Shown piece after piece: positions 35,962 through 47,800 of a DNA stretch of 64,000 nucleotides. The notes under the pieces are model-generated. The model had not been told where the DNA came from and made no database searches. It was given only the letters and a program-made list of their open reading frames with translations. This stretch comes from Kwoniella bestiolae CBS 10118 (lineage: Eukaryota > Basidiomycota > Tremellomycetes > Tremellales > Cryptococcaceae), in assembly GCF_000512585.2 (NCBI RefSeq), contig NC_089246.1, positions 1,612,001 through 1,676,000 on the forward strand, given 5' to 3'. The position numbers and the translations under genes are program-made. The first letter of the stretch is position 1; every line of letters begins with the position of its first letter.

Positions 35962-38009
35962 ATGATGAGGATACCCCGCCCTACCACATCGCTGGTATCG
36001 AGAATACCGGCAGTAAAACCTACCAGCTCGATATTGAGGAAAGGATATGCCTCGTCTTCGTCACATGTGAGCTAGCTTTTTCTGGATATTAAACATACTA
36101 GCTGACATTGCTGTGATATTCTGATAGACCCTCTCACCCGCATCTGTAGTCACTACCCTCCCTAACAAGATACGAGTAGCCACTGAAGCTGTTCCTGGGC
36201 ATTTTCACGCTGTTGGTGTGTATGTAGATGCTGGAAGTAGGTTTGAAAGTCAACGGACAAGTGGGATATCGCATTTGCTAGATAGGTTGGCGTTCAAGGT
36301 GAGTTGACTTCCCCTTTGGGATGCTTTTACAAAGAACCGTACTGATCGTACTGCCTATGTGTGTAGAGCACAAACAAACACTCCGACGAAGAGATGACCC
36401 GTCTGATCGATTCCCTCGGATCTCAAGTAACCTGTTCCTCTTCGAGAGAAACCATAATGTATCAATCCACCGTCTTCCCCGAATCCCTCCCTCTAGCTTT
36501 GGAACTCATCTCATCGACCATAAGACACCCACTCTTATTACCCGAAGAGATACTTGCTCAGAAGGAAGCAGCCTCATACGAGATAAGGGAAATATGGAAT
36601 AAACCCGAATTGATCCTTCCCGAAATTTTCCATACGATTGCATTCCAGAATAACACACTGGGAATGCCCCTCCTATGTCCGGAGAGTCAGCTACCAAGAC
36701 TGGGCGAACAGGAAGTGAGGGGTTTCATGAGCGATTGGTATAGGCCTGAAAGGATTGTGGTAGCTGGTATAGGGATGCCTCATGAGGAGTTGGTTCAATT
36801 ATCGCAGAGGTTTTTCGGTGATATCCCTGCTACCTCAACCTCGACTTCCACCTCTACTTCGTCGACGCTACATACATCAAGTCAACAGCAACAGCCGTTA
36901 GGAAGCAAATCATTTGCAACTGTTTCGAACGTCACTGCGCCATCGGATTACAATGATTTGGTGGATGCAAAGGCGGTATATACGGGTGGTGAATACTATA
37001 TTGAGAAACCCGAGGATCAGCTGGTGCATCTACATATTGGATTTGAGGGGTTGGGTATACATGATCCTGATATTGTGAGTTGAAAAAATACCATGACGCT
37101 TCTCATCATGGCGGACAGCTGACATGTCGGTGAAGTACGCTTTGGCTACGTTGCAGACGTTGTTAGGAGGGGGTGGAAGTTTCTCAGCGGGTGAGTATGA
37201 CTATCCTTCAACATTACATGCATCCCATCTCTCTATAATCTCTCATGTTCAAACGGGAGTCATTCGCTAATTCTCATACTCATATTGTGATGACAGGTGG
37301 CCCAGGAAAAGGAATGTACACTCGACTCTACACCAAAGTTTTAAATCAGCATTACTCCGTAGACTACTGTGCAGGCTTCCACCACTGTTATGCCGATTCC
37401 GGTCTGTTCGGCATAGCAGCATCCGTATACCCCCAATTCGCACCTAGGATAGTCGACGTGATGGCTGGTCAGCTACATGCGTTGACTGGACAGATGTTTG
37501 GTGGAATCGAGCAGAAGGAGTTCATGAGGGCTAAGAATATGTTGAAATCTACGTTGGTCATGGCGCTGGAAAGTAAATTGACTGCTGTTGAGGGTGAGTC
37601 GGAGTTTTCCACTCAAATCATCAGCATCAGATCTAGAGGAATGGGAGGAGAGAAGTGAGGGAAGCTGACATCCGATGATTTGGTGAATTGTAGACTTGGG
37701 TAGACAAGTCCAGATTCATGGACATAAAGTTCCTGTGGAGGAGATGTGCGCGAAGATTGATGAGTTGACATTAGAAGTGAGTCTGACAATTTTCACTTAA
37801 GCTGTACATGACTGACGGTATTTGGTGTTTCCCGGCTATAGGACCTGTGGAGAACGGCAAATAGAGTACTTAGACCTGCATCTTCATCATCAAGGTTGAA
37901 TTATGGTCTGGGCTCTGGTAAAGCTACGATAGTAGCTCAGGGACCTAATTTGAAGGCTCTGGGGGATGTTAAGAGGACATTGAAGGATAGATGGGGGTTG
38001 GGATTGTAA
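35962..38009 (+). CDS. MAS2: Mitochondrial processing peptidase alpha subunit
   Basis: Substrate-binding subunit of the matrix protease that removes presequences from imported proteins. Starts 'MMRIPRPTTSLVSRIPAVKP', a presequence. The core has 'PNKIRVATEAVPGHFHAVGV' and 'YVDAGSRFESQRTSGISHLL', then 'DRLAFKST' where the catalytic beta subunit would carry HxxEH; the alpha subunit lacks it. The glycine-rich substrate loop 'LGGGGSFSAGGPGKGMYTRL' is split by an intron (about 37193-37296). The C-terminus 'ALGDVKRTLKDRWGLGL' ends at 38009. A Ser/Thr/Gln run ('ATSTSTSTSTSSTLHTSSQQ', near 36825-36895) interrupts the domain after 'FFGDIP'. Several short introns contain AGCTGAC. Confidence 0.94.
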
Positions 38010-38462
38010 CCCGACGGATATGAAGGGACATCGCGAATTGGAGGATTGTTTAGCAGGATGATTTATGGGAACCATTTTCCCACAAGGCTCGGGTGGGGTG
38101 GTATCAGGATAGAGCATACTGCGATAGCTCGGAATGCAGGAAGTAGCGCTGGGTATCACTTGTATTATAGATATATACATATTGCATCTGAACATATGCA
38201 CTTTTCACCGCAGAGTATAGCAGTTGAGAATTCCCAGTACACCACAACGATGTCTCATAATGATGTCATTTGTACTATGGTCGATCGTGAATGTGGAGGT
38301 AGTCCATCTGCATGTGAGGTGATGTCGATCTGGAAGACATAGGGTATATAAGAACCCAGATATCCAATATGTCTATTCCTCCTCCTGATGTATAACAGAC
38401 ATTCAAAATACGTTTACTTTCACTTCCTCGCCCCTGAGATATTCATACAGTCACATCAAACA
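38010..38462. other. Intergenic region between MAS2 and the NTF2-like gene
   Basis: About 450 bp between two rightward genes. It contains the TATA box of the downstream gene, listed separately. No other gene seen. Confidence 0.7.
38345..38352 (+). promoter_or_regulatory. TATA box of the NTF2-like gene
   Basis: TATATAAG about 110 bp upstream of the ATG at 38463, one of the clearest TATA boxes in the window. Confidence 0.6.
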
Positions 38463-39241
38463 ATGTCCACCCAACAAGTCTCCGCCCAGTCCCTATCGAA
38501 CCTCTCCAATGACCCATCTTTACTCTCCTACGACCCCTCCTTGATCCTTGAGAAAAGACATTTAGACCATGCGGCATTAGTATTAGATATATTCCAAGGT
38601 AAAGGGACGATGACGAAGATTGTGGAGGGTTTCGCGGAGGATAGCTGTTATGAGGATCCTGTGGCTTATGCCAAAAACAGGGAAGAAGTTGGTAAGTTGC
38701 AGTTTTGCAAAACCATCCACAAAAGCCTAACATGATATATATACCTTAGCTAATGGTTCATTCATTACGATCGTACAGCCGGTCAGTTACTACACATCCC
38801 AACAGTAACATCCTCAACCTCAACCCACAAATTCCACATAACCTCCCTAACCCGCAACACCCCAACCAAAACAGGAACAGGCCGGGAAGTCACTGCGGAT
38901 CTCATAGAAGTCACATTCAACCATGATTTATCGTTTACAGTTGGACCGACGTATAATCTCGATACGGTCTTGCAGATCTATTCTACCGAGGGGGGGATTG
39001 TGAGATTGCAGGATCGTCCGGGCGATAGGATACCGGATAATGGGTTTGCGATGGTACGTCATTATTGGGAGCTATCCATTAGATCAACATTGACGTTGAG
39101 AGCACCGGCTAACACCCTCCTGGTCTGATGATATAGGCATTGAGAAAGCTCAATGGGATTGTAGCTCCGAAAGTTGCAGGGGTACCTAAGGATCAGAAGG
39201 AGGATGCCGAGTTGGCGATGAAGCAGAACAAACAGCTTTAG
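38463..39241 (+). CDS. Small protein with probable NTF2-like (SnoaL-type) fold
   Basis: Three exons (38463-38691, 38779-39053, 39137-39241) give 202 residues. It starts 'MSTQQVSAQSLSNLSNDPSL'. The segment 'DIFQGKGTMTKIVEGFAEDS' followed by 'CYEDPVAYAKNREEVAGQ' has the shape of NTF2-like proteins: helix, 'F.DP' strand, then a helix beginning 'R.E...Q'. Beta-rich sequence follows ('ADLIEVTFNHDLSF', 'DTVLQIYSTEGGIVRLQDRP'), ending in a basic helix. There is no signal peptide, anchor or obvious catalytic motif. The fold assignment is inferred from pattern and is not certain; function unknown. A TATA box lies about 110 bp upstream. Confidence 0.85.
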
Positions 39242-39652
39242 TCTGGTGTATGTACTGTAGTATATGGTTGAGACAGAATACTTTATGAAAGACTACTGTA
39301 ACGATAGGAAATATGCAATGAATTGTGATCTATGACTCGACCTCTCGTCAACAATGTATGTGATGTACTACAGGATCATATCGTCCATCAAGGGGTAAGG
39401 CAACATGCTTGGATGGGACTTGTCTTTTGGGGGCTTTCTCCCCTCCGCTCGATTGTCATTGAATTGAATAGAATATTTGGAACAACACTGGTCTATTGGG
39501 GTGCGATTGAGAGCCCACCAGACTTGTAAGATATAGATTAATCAAGTCTTGCAGGAGTCGTACCGTCAATCGCAAATACATGATACACACATCGTACAAG
39601 TACAACATACAATATCCCTCATCGAACACATCCCGTCTACTGCTCTAACGGA
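39242..39652. other. Intergenic region between convergent NTF2-like and AACS genes
   Basis: About 410 bp of 3'-flanking sequence. No gene or RNA recognised. Confidence 0.7.
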
Positions 39653-42464
39653 TCACCCATCCATCCCCTCCTCCTTCCTCATCTTATCTCCAAGCTTGAC
39701 ATACTCCTCCAAACAATGCGGGTTACGCAACGTAGAGGGATTTATACTGGATATGGATGCACCGTTAATAAGCTTCCTTATTGGTACTAGATACGATCAA
39801 CGCATGTCAGCCAATCAGATCATCACAAAGTCGGTATCTCCCTAGCTGACTAACCTTCGACTCGTTTATTCGTTAGTGTCACTGGTATATCCGAAACCTG
39901 GATTATCTATAGACGCCAAGTCAGCACGACGACCACTACTTTCGGCTGAGGATTAGGTGTAGCTATCTCACCTTCGACGGCACATGCCTTGCACTTCTAG
40001 CTAATCGAATATCCGTTCTAATCTTCTTAACCAGACCTTCATCTAAAGTTCTATTCTCTTTCATCTATGATAGAATCACGACACAATTAGCCATCTTTTC
40101 ACCTCCTCCCAACTTTGCCAAATGAGTCCGGAAGAAAACGTCTATCCTCTGATCTTCGCGCAATAATTGTGATTTTAATATACCCTTACTCACCTTGACG
40201 AACAACACGACCTTCTCATCAGCTCCGCCCTCAACCATCAGCCCAACCACCAGTGTTTCTTCTACACCCAACTCCGAATACTTGGGTCCCTCCAATACAG
40301 AGTAGATGTCTGTGGGACCAAATCGAATACCACCTGGATTGAGCACTCCGTCGGATCGACCTAGCATCAAGATACCACCCGAGTTGGAAGAGCGAGAAGG
40401 GGTGATTCGGACACTACGCAGTACACTGATCAGTACAACTAGCTTTAGAGCCATGAGATGCAAATGATCTTCGAGGCGGAATGACATACTAGTCTCCATG
40501 ATCTACACTGCGTTGTCAGCTTGGTGTCGTCGGATGCTGCATATGGCGATGAGATCAAAGCTGAACTTACACCAAGTCCCCTTCTCGCCTTTGAAGTAAC
40601 TTTCCTTGAACCTCTTTTTAGCTACTTCGACTTCCTCTTCTGAAAACCCGTATCCTTCAAGAGGCCAGAAACCAAGAGGCTCAATTGGGAACGCCTCATT
40701 GCAGATCAATTCTCCAGGTTGATTGGGTAGTCCATCTGTGTCGAGGGCGCTGAAGGTGGAACAAGCTATCAGTCTTCACTCGTCCTACCCGGAGGAAAGT
40801 TGTCTCTTCAGGTCAAATTGAGCAGGGTATGATACGTACAAACCCAACATCCTAGACTGGATTTCACCTCTATAAACGGGCAAACAGGTATTCCTGCCGG
40901 CAAAGACTGAACAAATGTCTGTTCCTCCTATTTGCGTGTACATGACATATACATCAGCTGTCTCCCAGTCCTGGTCATTCAGTTCCAAGAGGGAAAATCG
41001 AGGCAACATACCAGTGATACTCCCAACCATCACATCTTCTTTGACATCTCTGTATATCCAATCGAACAACCCACCAGGAAGGGGACTACCGGTACTTAGT
41101 ATCTGTTTCAACGTTTTAAGCTCGTGGTGATCCTTGACGTTGGGGTAAGTTTTAGATATCACTTCCAGCCATTTGGCCGATGTTCCAAAGATCGTTATTC
41201 CATATTCGTCAATCATGTTGAAGAGGTACGCGGGGTCCTTCAAGGGGGATCCTTCGTATAGGATTATAGTGGCTCCTGTTGAAAGGGATGATATGAGGTA
41301 TTGGACCATCATCCAGCCTCTATGATTTCAGACCATCAGAAATAGCTACAAGTCTGAGTGAGGAACTGAAGTCTGGTGATCTCCAGAATGAGTGAGAGTG
41401 GTGTAGGGAAGCTCACGGTGTAGTGTAGTAGAAGAATACGTCGCCTCGGCCTATATCCCCCGCTAGATGATGTTCCCGCAGCGAGTCCAGTAACATCCCT
41501 CCTTGGCGATGCTATTTCCATGACACCAGGTTAGCTAATGGTATCATCTTAGATCGAATAGCTAGCTTACGACGATAGCTTTCGGTTTACCAGTCGTACC
41601 AGAACTGAACAAAATCCAGATCGGATCGTTGAACCCTAACCTCTCAAATGTCGTTTCCCCCTCGGTATCGTCCAGCCATTCATCCCATCTTTCCACCTTC
41701 TCCTCCAACTCCTGAAGAGAAGGAACCAACCCTTCAGGTAAATGATCAATCACCACAATCTTCTCAGGCGGGGTCTTCAGTGATTCAAGTAGTTTCGGTA
41801 AGAGGGGTAATAACGGTCTGACCACCCCATTGTACACTACTCCGTTGGTTACGAATAGCAATCTAGGTTGTATCTGGTCCAGTCTCTCTTTAACCCCATC
41901 TACTCCGAAATCCGACGCAGCACTAGAGAAAATACATCCTATACTTGAAGTAGCCAGGACCAACACAACAGCTTCAAGGACATTACCTCCCCAGAAACCT
42001 ATTCTGTCGCCCTTTCTCGCTCCTGCTCGTACTAACGACCTCTGTGCTTGACCAACCAAGATATTCAACTCCTTCTGGGTGATTCGCTTGGTTGGTGGGG
42101 TATAGGAAGAAGTAGATTCCGAAAGTTGAATTACAGCTATATCGTCTGGATAAGTGGAAGAATGCCGTAGCTGATTTTCAGCCCAGTTGAGCCTGCTATC
42201 CTCGAACCATGGTGGGTTATCCTCCGGAGATGCTTTCTCATTTACCACGTGATTACCTTTCTCTCCTATCACTTTTTCCCAATCCCATAAGGCGGACCAG
42301 AACTCTGCTCGGTGGGATATGGACCAGTTGTAGATGTCTTCGTAGGATGAGAGGGAGAGTGAGTGGGACGAGTTGAGGTGTTCTCGGAAGAGGGATGTTT
42401 GGGTTTGGGAAGGGTTGGAAGGAGTCCAGAGGAGGTCTTCTGAGTTTGGGTTGAGAGATGACAT
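39653..42464 (-). CDS. Acetoacetyl-CoA synthetase (AMP-forming)
   Basis: Activates acetoacetate to acetoacetyl-CoA in the cytosol; member of the acyl-adenylate-forming (ANL) superfamily. The N-terminus 'LSSYEDIYNWSISHRAEFWS' followed by 'ALWDW' is the AACS-specific cap. 'WFEDSRLNWAENQLRH' and 'DRIGFWGGNVLEAVVLVLAT' follow. The adenylation loop is 'WILFSSGTTGKPKAIV' near 41575-41630. Then come 'GATIILYEGSPLKDP', 'ISKTYPNVKDHHELKTLKQI', 'LSTGSPLPGGLFDWIY', 'GGTDICSVFAGRN', and a C-domain with 'NKRVEVPIRKLINGASIS', where the Lys before RVEV fits the family's catalytic lysine. ATG 42464 was chosen because its context (CCGCACCATGTC) is good and an earlier in-frame ATG (42527) lies within a TATA-like sequence. 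Several introns. Confidence 0.94.
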
Positions 42465-42524
42465 GGTGCGGGTGGTAAGAGCTTCAAAGAATGTTAAGCT
42501 TGAGGATGGGGCATATGATGAACC

Positions 42525-42540
42525 CATATATGTATATGTA
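42525..42540 (-). promoter_or_regulatory. TATA-like sequence upstream of AACS
   Basis: On the minus strand the sequence reads TACATATACATATATG, 61-76 bp upstream of the preferred AACS start. Alternating AT runs like this can serve as TATA elements; unproven. Confidence 0.35.
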
Positions 42541-42726
42541 GCTGCTCATGTGTTGACAAGCATGCTGCAGTCCCACGAGATCCTGGTCATCCCGTTGATC
42601 GTCTCGGCTAAACACTCTGCCGAATAAGGCATGCGAGCTGAGCACATTGGCTGAATATAGGCACGCCACAATCTTAACACGTTGATCAGCGATTTAGCAC
42701 GTCGAGGCGAGGTGTCCAAGCGTCAC

Positions 42727-42750
42727 TACGAGTACGAGTACGAGTACTCG
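42727..42750. repeat. Triple TACGAG repeat ending in a CGAGTACTCG palindrome
   Basis: Three tandem TACGAG units run into TACTCG, so the right end forms the perfect 10-bp palindrome CGAGTACTCG. It lies in the middle of the shared AACS/ArfGAP promoter and could be a binding site for a dimeric factor. Confidence 0.75.
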
Positions 42751-42828
42751 GTAGACTGCTCAAAGTCATTGTCAATACATATAACGCTCTCTTATCCTTG
42801 ATTATACCACATTCATCACCTAGTAAGA

Positions 42829-44532
42829 ATGTCTCGTCAAGGTAAGCTAGCATGGCCCTCTCAAGGAGTTTACGCAGCTCACTCATTCTGCTCATAGACA
42901 AAGCAACGACAGAGCGAAACGCTCGTATCCTACGTGATCTGGTCAAGCAGCCAGATAACAAATCATGTGCGGATTGTAGGAAGAATGGTGGGTATCGTTT
43001 AATCCCGTCAGCTGACTCTTGAGGTTGCTTTATCCACTTCAGCTGACTTGTGTCTTGATGGCAGATGCAAGATGGGCTTCATGGAATTTGTACGTGATCA
43101 ATTCCGGCCTCAAAGAGGTATCGTGCTAATCCAGGGGTCAACCTGATAGAGGCGTGTTCCTCTGTATAAGATGTTCGGGTATACATAGATCTATGGGAAC
43201 GCATATTAGTAAAGGTGAGCAGACCAGCTCCTCATCGCGACTGGACTGTCATGGCCTAGTAGCTGATGTGATCATTGTTCAGTCAAATCAATCGATCTGG
43301 ATATATGGACTCCTGAACAAATGGATGTGAGCTATATCTTAGAATCCGATCTTGTTACGTCTGGTGGTAGCTGACTGTGATTCTACGTCCTCGCAGAACA
43401 TCCAAAGATGGGGTAACAAGCGAGCAAACCTATATTGGGAAAAACATCTCAAAGCGGGACATGTCCCTCCTGACCAGTGAGCTCCCATTCCTCTGTCGTC
43501 ACAGAAAGGAAGTAAGCTCACTGTGTGCGATCTTGACGTAAATAGCAAAATCGAATCGTTCATTCGGTCAAAGTATGAATCCAAGAGATGGGCGATGGAC
43601 GGTCCACCACCTCGTGATCCCAGTACTTTGGAGAATGGCGGTGGTAGTGTAGCTGTGAGCACCTTCATCACCTCAACTAACCATCAATGTTAGAGCTTAT
43701 AGCTTACTCGTAGTCTTTTCAGCCATCTGAACCACCCAAACCTACGCCAACAAGCTCAGCGCCCCCACCAGCTCCAGCAGCAGCACCAAAACACCATCCC
43801 CTCCTCTCACGAACGGCTAAACCCGCTCCTTCCCCTGCTCCAGCCCCTGCACCAATGGTAGACCTCTTCGGATTAGACGAGCCTCCCTCTCTAGCCCCTC
43901 CAGTAACTACCGCCCCGCCAACTTCCCAACCTTCAGCCGCTCAAGCCGCTCCAGCTCCTACAGCCGGTGCACAACCTCCAGCCCCCACCCAAACCCAGGG
44001 CTCCATATTCGACCTAGATTTCCGTACACCCACACCGTCAACCCAAACTCAAGCACAACAGCCCAAAAATGCCAAAGCAGATATCATGTCTCTCTTCTCA
44101 TCCACTTCTCCTCCAACCACTGCCCCAACTTCAGGAGGGTTCTTCAATGCCCCTCCTCCCCCTGCGCAAAACCAAAATCAATATGGAAGTTGGAATGGAG
44201 GTATCACCTCCTCTGCACCTCCTCAACCATCTTATCAACATCAGGCTCAATTGCCTACGCCTACCACCGGAGGTGGCGGAGGAGGGTGGGGAGGAATCTC
44301 CGTAGATCAGAATGCTTGGGGGAGTCCAGCTCAGGCTCAACCACCAGCTCAGGCTCAGCAGCAACAACAACAAAGTAACCCTTGGGGATCGAACAACACT
44401 AGTGATCCGTGGGCTTCGTCTGGGGGAGGAGGCGGTGGAGGTTTCTTTGGTGCGTCGAACGGGAATGGGTTGGGTGGGATTCAACCTCAGAAGAAAGACG
44501 ATAGAGATCCATTTGCCAATATTTGGGGATAG
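42829..44532 (+). CDS. ArfGAP with clathrin/adaptor-binding tail (AGE2/SMAP-like)
   Basis: Stimulates GTP hydrolysis by Arf GTPases during vesicle budding. The first coding exon is 13 nt ('MSRQ'). The zinc finger is 'CADCRKN' ... 'CIRCSGIHRSMGTHISK', i.e. CxxC-x16-CxxC with the arginine finger after the last Cys pair as in the family. 'VKSIDLDIWTPEQM' and 'RWGNKRANLYWEKHL' complete the GAP domain. The tail is Pro/Ala/Gln-rich and disordered. It contains 'DLFGLDEPP', which fits the clathrin box (L-hydrophobic-x-hydrophobic-acid), plus DPW, NPWG and a terminal 'DPFANIWG' resembling AP-complex and ear-domain motifs. Introns within the GAP part carry AGCTGAC/T branch sites. The tail (43858-44532) is intronless. 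Confidence 0.9.
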
Positions 44533-44880
44533 TGTGTGCGTAAACAGGGTAGGATAATTGATGAAAAGTTGTAGAATAGTTTATTTCACATTTATTTGAC
44601 AGGGTAGGATAGAGTAAGATTCATATACGCTAGAATGTAGGTGCTTGATGCTTGCGCGATTGGAATCGTGCTGGGATGTTGGCCCAGCTCGCAGCCACCC
44701 TTCTTTTTTAGCAGGATTCGTGAATGATGCGAAACTGCTCGTGTACATTCACTCAATTCGTACATCTTACTCTTCTTTCGATTATTTTCGAATCGATTGC
44801 ATGCATTGATTGAACGTTTTCTTTCAATTTCTACTAATCTCCTCCTCACCTTTCCATTTACCTCCATCACTCAACCCCAC
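44533..44880. other. Intergenic region between convergent ArfGAP and amidohydrolase genes
   Basis: About 350 bp, mostly 3'-flanking sequence. No gene seen. Confidence 0.7.
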
Positions 44881-47800
44881 TCAGAACAAATCAATCTTCC
44901 CCTCCCCTCCCAAACCTTTAACGCTCCTAACCCTCCCCCCAAACTCAAACGGATCACCCTCATGAGCGACCCAACTAGCCTCTTTCCCACTGGTCTTATT
45001 CAAACCCAACAACTCCTCCAGGTTCTTACCTACCAGATCTAATGCTTGTCTCTTCGTAAACACGCCTTTGGGGGAAGAGGCGTACACCCACGCTGCTTCG
45101 TAGAGGGTGTTACGGGCTTGCCATTCTTCTTGAATACCCAGTCCGACGGTCTGTAGAGTAGAAAGAGATGGCATGAGCGAAGCACGAGTGACGAGATGCT
45201 GGTCATGCAAGCAGAAGGAGGACATTACTCACCACACTGTGAGATACCAGGTACGAAGGTAAGGTATGATTCGATAATGGTATGGAAGGGATGATCCTCC
45301 TTGTATCCCATTCACCAGGGTATGATCTCACAGGAGAAACAATCACTCCGATATCATTCTCGGCAAGTTCGTCGGCGACCTAAATCACGTCAAAGCACAT
45401 CATCATCAGCTCAGTAAGACCAACGACCGACTCTTGCAATGACCTCCTCTAATGGTCATAGAGATAAGAGATCAACTCACGATCCAAGATTCCTGTCCAC
45501 CCAGAATGGTAATCTTCGCCTTATCCGCCACATCCCTCTTAAGCCTAATGAGCGAAGCGATAACATCCGCCTTATCAGTCCTAATCACCAATCTCAATTC
45601 CCCCTTTCTAATACTCTCAAAAGCTCGTACCAATTCCGTGCCCTCCTCGTCCTCGGAGGAGGAGGAAGCGTGATGAGAATGCCCAGAAAGGAGTTTTCTG
45701 AGAATGGCAATTTTAGATGAAACGGATGACTTGGAATTATCCAATGAGATGTGTAGTGCCGTCAGAGGGTTTTGGATCGAATGATGCTCGAGGGAATGTT
45801 CAGATTCAGGTGAGAAGGCGTAGGCAAAGCCTGAGATCCACGAGGAAGTCTTGGGCGAGACCACGGCGGTTGTTACTCCTGAGCGGTATGCTAGACTGTG
45901 TACGAGTGGGTAGAAGCGATTAGTTTGATCTGATACTTTATGTAGAAGGACCACTTACAGTTCGTCCTTTCCTCCGAATTGGGCACCATCAACAGCATGA
46001 GCGATGATCCCGGTAGTAATCTCCGACTCCTCGCTGAGCGGATCGATAGCGCTCTTTGTACGTATGATAAGTTTCGGTCAGCTCCTGGTTGCTGACGTAT
46101 GCGATACAGCAAAACACACTCACACCATCACCAGTAACCTTCTCCTGTCTGATCTCCAAAATGCCCACATAACTTCCAACAGTGATATACCCAGGTGTGA
46201 TAGCCCCACCTTTCAGATCAACCACCTCAAAATCCAAACCACCTTTCAATTCCTCCTCCACCGAACAATCACCCGCACAAGTGATCTTCCCATCTCTCAC
46301 CACTACGACAGCATCTCCCTTCCCACTGTCAAACACACTGAGATCTAGCTCCCCCAAACCAGCTTCTAGAGGGGTAAGATGAAACTCCCCCACACCCTGG
46401 TAAATGACATTCCTAACTGATTTCCTCGCTCTCAAATCCGGTTCTCCCCTCGTATCCAACGCCTCTCGAATCTCTTTATCCCATTTGCCCTTCTCCTCCT
46501 TCGGTACTTCCTGAGCCTCTTTAGGTTTCTCATGGACCACTGGATTGATAATCTGGGGTATACCGTCGATATAAGTTTGTTTGGGTGTTGCACCCAATAC
46601 CAAGGGAAAGCTATCCCATACAACTAAATCCGCATCATACCCTTCACGGAGGTATCCAATTCGATGATCCAATCCCACAGCCCTGGCGGGAGTGGTGGTA
46701 ATTGAATTGAGCGATTCAGAGACGTTCAAACCATAGTGATGTACCCAACTTGCTTCCGTCAACAGGTACCTGGAATCCAATACTGGATGATCAGATTTCA
46801 TAATCACCTTTAATCCCTCATCCGCCAAGATCTTAGCAGCGAATTCACTCCCTCTGTACGCTTCTCGCTTGTATCGCGCATTGGTAGAGAAAATAGCCAC
46901 CGCAGGAGGTTCGGGACCCCAAGCCTGTTTGAGCAAGTCGGGTACAAGGTATGTCTCGTGTGCGTGGTGGAAGGCAGCAATGGGGAATTGAAATTCGTTG
47001 GAAATTCGAACAAGCGCATTGAGGTCGGTAGTCTCGTAGCAGTGGATATTCACTTTGACGTTTCCCCGTATCACGTCCGACAAGACCTCCCATTCGAGCG
47101 ATTCAGGGAACGGCTCAGTCTGAGTCTTGGGAGAGGAACACCATCGATCTTGTTTGTCTTTGAGGGTCTTGCCTTCGGTGTAGGCTCGTCGGAAGTCATA
47201 CGCGTTATCCATCCTGGTCTGGCCGTATACCCTCTTGGGGTTCTCACCGCAGGCATGTTTGATGTGCCTCCATGAGTGAGTTCTGGCCCAGGTGCCGTTA
47301 TCGATCTTCCAGGCTGGTTCGACGAGCATCGATTGAGGGGTGTTTTCGTGGGTCCATCGGGGTTTGAATGGGAATGCTCTGGGAGGTAAGGCAGGTCAGC
47401 ATATATGGGAAGATGAGTGGCAAAGATCCGGAAGCAGTCCAAGAGGACGCTCAAGGACATTGGGAGGGTTGAAATGGAAGATGGAAGATGTTACTATGGA
47501 GAAGGGGGTCGAGGATGAAAGACACTCACTGTCCACCGATGGAGTCTAGATTGTGCCAAGAAGATCGTTAGCGTACTCATATACAGCCGATAGCCCACGA
47601 ATATACTCACCAGCAGATCCAGGAAGTACCAGCATCGTGGTGATACCCCCCGCAATGGAGAGATTAAACGCCAAATCGTGAGTATTGAACCCATCGAGGG
47701 ATCTCAGCCAAGGTTGGACGGACCCCTTGATGCTATTGGTATCTTCATTCCCGAATAGCTCGGGAGCGCCGTCCACACCCATATGGCTATGTGTATCGAC

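Larger units (their letters stand above)
42465..42828. promoter_or_regulatory. Divergent promoter region, AACS / ArfGAP
   Basis: About 360 bp between two start codons facing apart. It contains an alternating AT/TATA-like run (42525-42540) closer to AACS and a GAGTAC repeat (42727-42750) in between. Confidence 0.6.

Noticed and set aside
42465..42527. Upstream ATG at 42527 as the AACS start
   Set aside because: It is in frame and adds 21 residues, but it lies inside a TATA-like run and the family-like sequence begins only after 42464.
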